Shown one piece after another: positions 58,039-61,110 of a DNA stretch of 61,110 bases; position 1 is the stretch's first letter, and each line of letters starts with the position of its first letter. Source of the DNA: Chloroflexota bacterium (GTDB lineage: Bacteria > Chloroflexota > Anaerolineae > J036 > Brachytrichaceae); NCBI GenBank assembly GCA_021788625.1, contig JAJYKL010000013.1, positions 1 to 61,110 of the forward strand, in the 5' to 3' direction. The translations under genes and the position numbers were made by a program. The notes under the pieces are model-generated. The model was not told where the DNA came from. It was given only the letters and a program-made list of their open reading frames with translations, and ran no database searches.

Positions 58039-60228
58039 TTAGCTTTCGTCGTATTTTGGACTGTTTATGGCTTCAAAGAAAACCAACTCTGAGGTCATAT
58101 TTTGTGCCAGACGTATGGGTAATCCGCTTTCCATCAGAATGGCACCAGACTGTATCAACTGCTGTGAGGTGTTATCAAGTGACACCTTATACTTGAGACC
58201 TGCATCGAGTCCACGCGGGACGAGATGGTAGACCGGATCGCTCGTCTCACCTGTACGGAACACCGCAGCCACGGCGCGTACGCCATCGGGAATCGCATAT
58301 TCCAGGACACACCAGGGTGAAGCTTCCGTGTGCTTCAGAAACGCTGTGTGATGGAAGACACGACCTTCCATCATTACCGGACGGATGAAATCACGGTAAA
58401 GGTTCAAATGATGTGTAATGCGCTCCTGAAGGAAAGCAGACAGCTCGTCCATATCCGGTGCGATTCCACGGAAGATCGGCAGACTAAGACACACCAGACG
58501 CATCTGGGTGTCCACATCAGCGTCCAGGTCCAGACCACCCACTTCAGTTCCGAATGTGCGAAGCAACACTTCAGGAGGCAACGACATCGAAACACCATTC
58601 AAGATCTTTAACCCGCGTGGCAGACGCATCCAGTCACTCAGTTCCGTGTTATCAAAGCGATGTAGTGTGCCCCAGTCCAGCCGGCCGCCACCACCCGCGC
58701 AGTTTTGGAATACCACACCGGGGAAGCGAGCTCGCAGACGATCAAAAATCGCATATAGCGCCTCGTAATAGCGCCACGTTAAATCCTCCGTCATTCCTGT
58801 TACCTGCCGGTTGCCCGAGGGGGAGAGGGTGTGGTTGTGATCGATGCGAAACATGTCCAACTTATACTGGAGGATGATGCGCTCAATTTCCGACTCGACC
58901 CACTTGGCGACATCCGGTTTGGTCAAATCCAGTGCACGCCCACCCGCGATTGCGATGCCATCGCGGCAGAAGAGCCAATTGGGATGTTCCTGCTTAAGTG
59001 TGCTGCTCTCACCGGCTGCCTCCACCTCCACCCACAGGCCAAACTTCATGCCCAATTCATGCGCATACTCAGCGAGAGGTTCCAAACCGTTAGGTAACCA
59101 GGCACCAGCGTGCCAGTCACCAACATTCTTCCACCACACGTTAGGCTCATTCCCATACCATCCAGCATCGACCACATACATCTCAGCGCCGATGGAACGG
59201 GCTACCTCTTCATCGCGTTTCAAATCAGGTTCGTTTTCGCGATCACACAGGTAACCGCGGTGGTTCGCCTCTATATCGGTGTTGCGACCAGGCATGACCA
59301 CCTGGCGCACATGCGTATGAGTGGCCTGTACGATCGTATCGGTGTCTGCCTGGAAGAAACCCAAGTGCACGGCAGGTGTAACGATCGACTCACCAGGGCT
59401 GAGGGTGCGCAGCACCGCATCATAACCCGCTAAACCCATGCGAAAGTAAAGTTCGGCAGCACGCATCAATCGGTTCATCTGAGGCGTGTATTCCTGTCTG
59501 AGCCGACAGTCGAGTGAAAAGGAATAGTTTCCACCCCATGCCAGCTCACACACGAAAGTCTGCCCATTACAGCGGTCGATTGCCCAGAATGCCGGACGCC
59601 CCCAGCCACTGCGCCCCAGTTTTCCGCCGTCGACGGTTTTCACACCAGCCGGGAGCGGCTCATCCCAAAAATCACCCTCATGGCCCCATGTAAACTGATG
59701 CGTGTAAGCCAATGCAAATGGCTGATCGTCCGGTCCCGGCAGGTGCTCGTCTACACCGTGAGCCCACAGCAAACCACTGAAAGGTGCGATGGATGTGATA
59801 CCCGCCACCTGGGTCGACTGGTTTGTTATCTCCAGCCAGCGGACGAGAAAAGAGCTGCCATCCAACCGTGTATGGATCTTCACCTGCACCTGTGCATCCG
59901 GATGCAGCAAAGTGATTTCCCCATGCACGACTGATCTACCGTTGGCCTTATAGATGGACGTGTCTGGGGTGATGTGTGCGTCGAGCCACTGGTAACCGCC
60001 TTCAAGCTGCTGGCCTTCCATAGCCAAAACAAAGGTATCGGCAGGTTGGTCAAGCCTCCAGTGCTGGTTCGCGAGATGCATCTCTGGCCAGATTTGCCCC
60101 GAGGGCGACCAATACCGCGCACACAAGCGACCTTCGCGGAACGCCTCGTCGAAAGTAACACGACCTGACAGGTAACGAGCACCTGGAGATGCACCGTTAC
60201 GAAAGCGTATGCTTGATGTAATAACCAT
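58039..60228 (-). CDS. GH36 alpha-galactosidase
   Basis: A 729-residue GH36 enzyme starting at ATG 60228; longer in-frame starts would run into the region of manA and lack conservation. The N-terminal beta-sandwich is followed by the barrel with VDAGWYG and GLWVEVEAAG. The nucleophile Asp is in KLDMFRIDHNHT, where most members have KWDxNR. NCAGGGGRLDWG and TELSDW carry the acid/base region. It removes alpha-1,6-galactose, for example from galactomannan or raffinose-type sugars. No signal peptide. It is the first gene of a GH36-GH32-GH2 run and is divergent from manA. Confidence 0.93.
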   Translation of the reverse strand: MVITSSIRFRNGASPGARYLSGRVTFDEAFREGRLCARYWSPSGQIWPEMHLANQHWRLDQPADTFVLAMEGQQLEGGYQWLDAHITPDTSIYKANGRSVVHGEITLLHPDAQVQVKIHTRLDGSSFLVRWLEITNQSTQVAGITSIAPFSGLLWAHGVDEHLPGPDDQPFALAYTHQFTWGHEGDFWDEPLPAGVKTVDGGKLGRSGWGRPAFWAIDRCNGQTFVCELAWGGNYSFSLDCRLRQEYTPQMNRLMRAAELYFRMGLAGYDAVLRTLSPGESIVTPAVHLGFFQADTDTIVQATHTHVRQVVMPGRNTDIEANHRGYLCDRENEPDLKRDEEVARSIGAEMYVVDAGWYGNEPNVWWKNVGDWHAGAWLPNGLEPLAEYAHELGMKFGLWVEVEAAGESSTLKQEHPNWLFCRDGIAIAGGRALDLTKPDVAKWVESEIERIILQYKLDMFRIDHNHTLSPSGNRQVTGMTEDLTWRYYEALYAIFDRLRARFPGVVFQNCAGGGGRLDWGTLHRFDNTELSDWMRLPRGLKILNGVSMSLPPEVLLRTFGTEVGGLDLDADVDTQMRLVCLSLPIFRGIAPDMDELSAFLQERITHHLNLYRDFIRPVMMEGRVFHHTAFLKHTEASPWCVLEYAIPDGVRAVAAVFRTGETSDPVYHLVPRGLDAGLKYKVSLDNTSQQLIQSGAILMESGLPIRLAQNMTSELVFFEAINSPKYDES

Positions 60229-60324
60229 AAAAGGCACCCAGATCGAACAATATGGACTTACTCCATTATCTGTGATCTGGCAAAAGGCGTGATGAAACGG
60301 GCTCACGATAAAATGCCAACATCT

Positions 60325-61110
60325 ATGATCAGCGGCAACCAATCCATCGGAGACACATCCCGGCCGGTGAGTGCTAGCCCATATCGGATGCATAACCCGA
60401 TGCAACACTACGACTGGGGTACCCAAGGCAGCGAAGCATATATCCCATCCTTGCTGGGATTCGACCCAGTAGCGGGTGTCCCATACGCCGAATTATGGAT
60501 GGGTGCTCACCCCAAGGCTCCATCATTTCTACTTGTAGATGACGATGAGGTCGCACTCGATCAATGGATCGCCGCACACCCGCAAGATCTGTTGGGAACG
60601 TATGTCTCGGAGCGGTTTGGCGGCCGTCTGCCATTTCTTCTCAAAGTCCTGAGCGCTGGAGAGGTTCTATCAATCCAGGCTCACCCGAATAAGATGCAGG
60701 CTGAGCGGCTCCACGCCAAGGATCCGGAGCACTATCCTGACGACAATCACAAGCCAGAAATCGCTATTGCTCTCGATTCGCTTAATGCATTGATAGGTGT
60801 TCGACCCTGCTCCGAACTGGCCGAGGCATTACAACGCTACCCCGAGATTGCCGGTTTTGTCGGTAGTGAAGTAAGCAATCACATTACCCACGCTCGATTA
60901 CCCACCAGTGAGACCGAGGTGGACCAGATACGGAAGTTGTTCAAAGCTCTCTTCATTAAAGCTGTCGACGAGCCACAGGTGCTAAACCAGGCAATTAACA
61001 ACCTGGCCAATCGACTGGAACGACAGGCGGCGCAACTAAGTGAAACAGAGCAGTTATTTCTCGAGCTTCGCCAGCGCTATACCGGTCCCGATATAGGACT
61101 TATCACGTTA
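60325..61110 (+). CDS. manA: Mannose-6-phosphate isomerase, class I (3' end outside window)
   Basis: The N-terminal ~260 residues of a class I phosphomannose isomerase, which interconverts mannose 6-phosphate and fructose 6-phosphate. NPMQHYDWGTQGS, PYAELWMGAHPKAPS, LPFLLKVLSAGEVLSIQAHPNK (zinc ligands Gln and His) and HKPEIAIAL (zinc Glu) are diagnostic. The frame is open to the window edge. The start is uncertain: in-frame ATGs at 60292, 60313, 60325 and 60388 and a GTG at 60367 are possible, and family alignment favours one of the later ones. It is divergent from GH36 and would channel mannose from the glycosidase locus. Confidence 0.92.
   Translation, partial: MISGNQSIGDTSRPVSASPYRMHNPMQHYDWGTQGSEAYIPSLLGFDPVAGVPYAELWMGAHPKAPSFLLVDDDEVALDQWIAAHPQDLLGTYVSERFGGRLPFLLKVLSAGEVLSIQAHPNKMQAERLHAKDPEHYPDDNHKPEIAIALDSLNALIGVRPCSELAEALQRYPEIAGFVGSEVSNHITHARLPTSETEVDQIRKLFKALFIKAVDEPQVLNQAINNLANRLERQAAQLSETEQLFLELRQRYTGPDIGLITL

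Noticed and set aside
1-61110. CRISPR arrays, insertion sequences and rRNA genes
   Set aside because: Reading both strands I found no regularly spaced repeats, transposase genes or rRNA sequences.

Overview
The window is a contiguous, gene-dense chromosomal segment of a bacterium. I see no CRISPR array, transposase or clear prophage. Gene content and order suggest a member of the Chloroflexota, probably near Anaerolineae. The supporting points are alaS - large membrane protein - ruvX - mltG in a row, ffh-rpsP-khpA-rimM-dprA, F420 genes, a tryptophan T-box, and DUF362, URO-D and creatininase family genes. This placement is inference from gene content, not a phylogeny. Clear promoters have near-consensus TTGACA/TATACT boxes. 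Translation mostly starts at ATG or GTG behind AGGAG-like sites, but a few genes look leaderless.

Layout. 1-4.2 kb: end of alaS, a membrane protein, ruvX, mltG. 4.2-4.6 kb: a non-coding stretch with a strong promoter whose two ends pair over 15 bp, a candidate structured RNA of unknown family. 4.6-8.1 kb: DUF971, URO-D protein, GH25 lysozyme, tRNA-Met, KDPG-type aldolase. 8.2-11.9 kb: ffh, rpsP, khpA, rimM, dprA. 11.9-15.1 kb: exopolysaccharide genes (manC, two Wzz-like proteins, and a tyrosine-kinase-like ATPase whose nucleotide-binding motifs are degraded). 15.3-19.0 kb: an unrecognised protein, a phosphodiester glycosidase and a 2H phosphoesterase. 19.0-23.8 kb: a Trp-specific T-box (specifier TGG) followed by trpE-trpG-trpD, then an ornithine cyclodeaminase homologue.

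23.8-32.0 kb is the most interesting part. A minus-strand run reads UbiD decarboxylase, aconitase X large and small subunits, HAD hydrolase, ferredoxin, geranylgeranyl-reductase family protein, two related ATPases (one without a P-loop) and a tiny membrane ORF. Most junctions overlap or nearly touch. UbiD plus two-subunit aconitase X is the signature of the archaeal modified mevalonate route (phosphomevalonate dehydratase and anhydromevalonate phosphate decarboxylase). The reductase and ferredoxin fit saturation of isoprenoid chains. This would be an archaeal-style isoprenoid module in a bacterium, tied to an unknown ATPase pair.

32.1-42.9 kb: priA, a LysM lipoprotein, an F420 operon (fno, cofE, and a nitroreductase like the C-terminal half of FbiB), a CrtC/AttH-like protein, radA, a FlgD-Ig-like lipoprotein and a GT2 glycosyltransferase. 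43-47.9 kb: creatininase-family protein, two tandem DUF362 paralogues and an enolase-superfamily dehydratase. 48-60.2 kb: a carbohydrate-use locus on the minus strand with GH36, GH32, GH2 beta-mannosidase, an XRE-TPR regulator, an ADP-ribosylglycohydrolase-family protein, GH5 and GH29. None of the hydrolases has a visible signal peptide, so they probably cleave imported oligosaccharides. The divergent manA at the right edge (cut by the window) would feed released mannose into glycolysis, and with manC into GDP-mannose.
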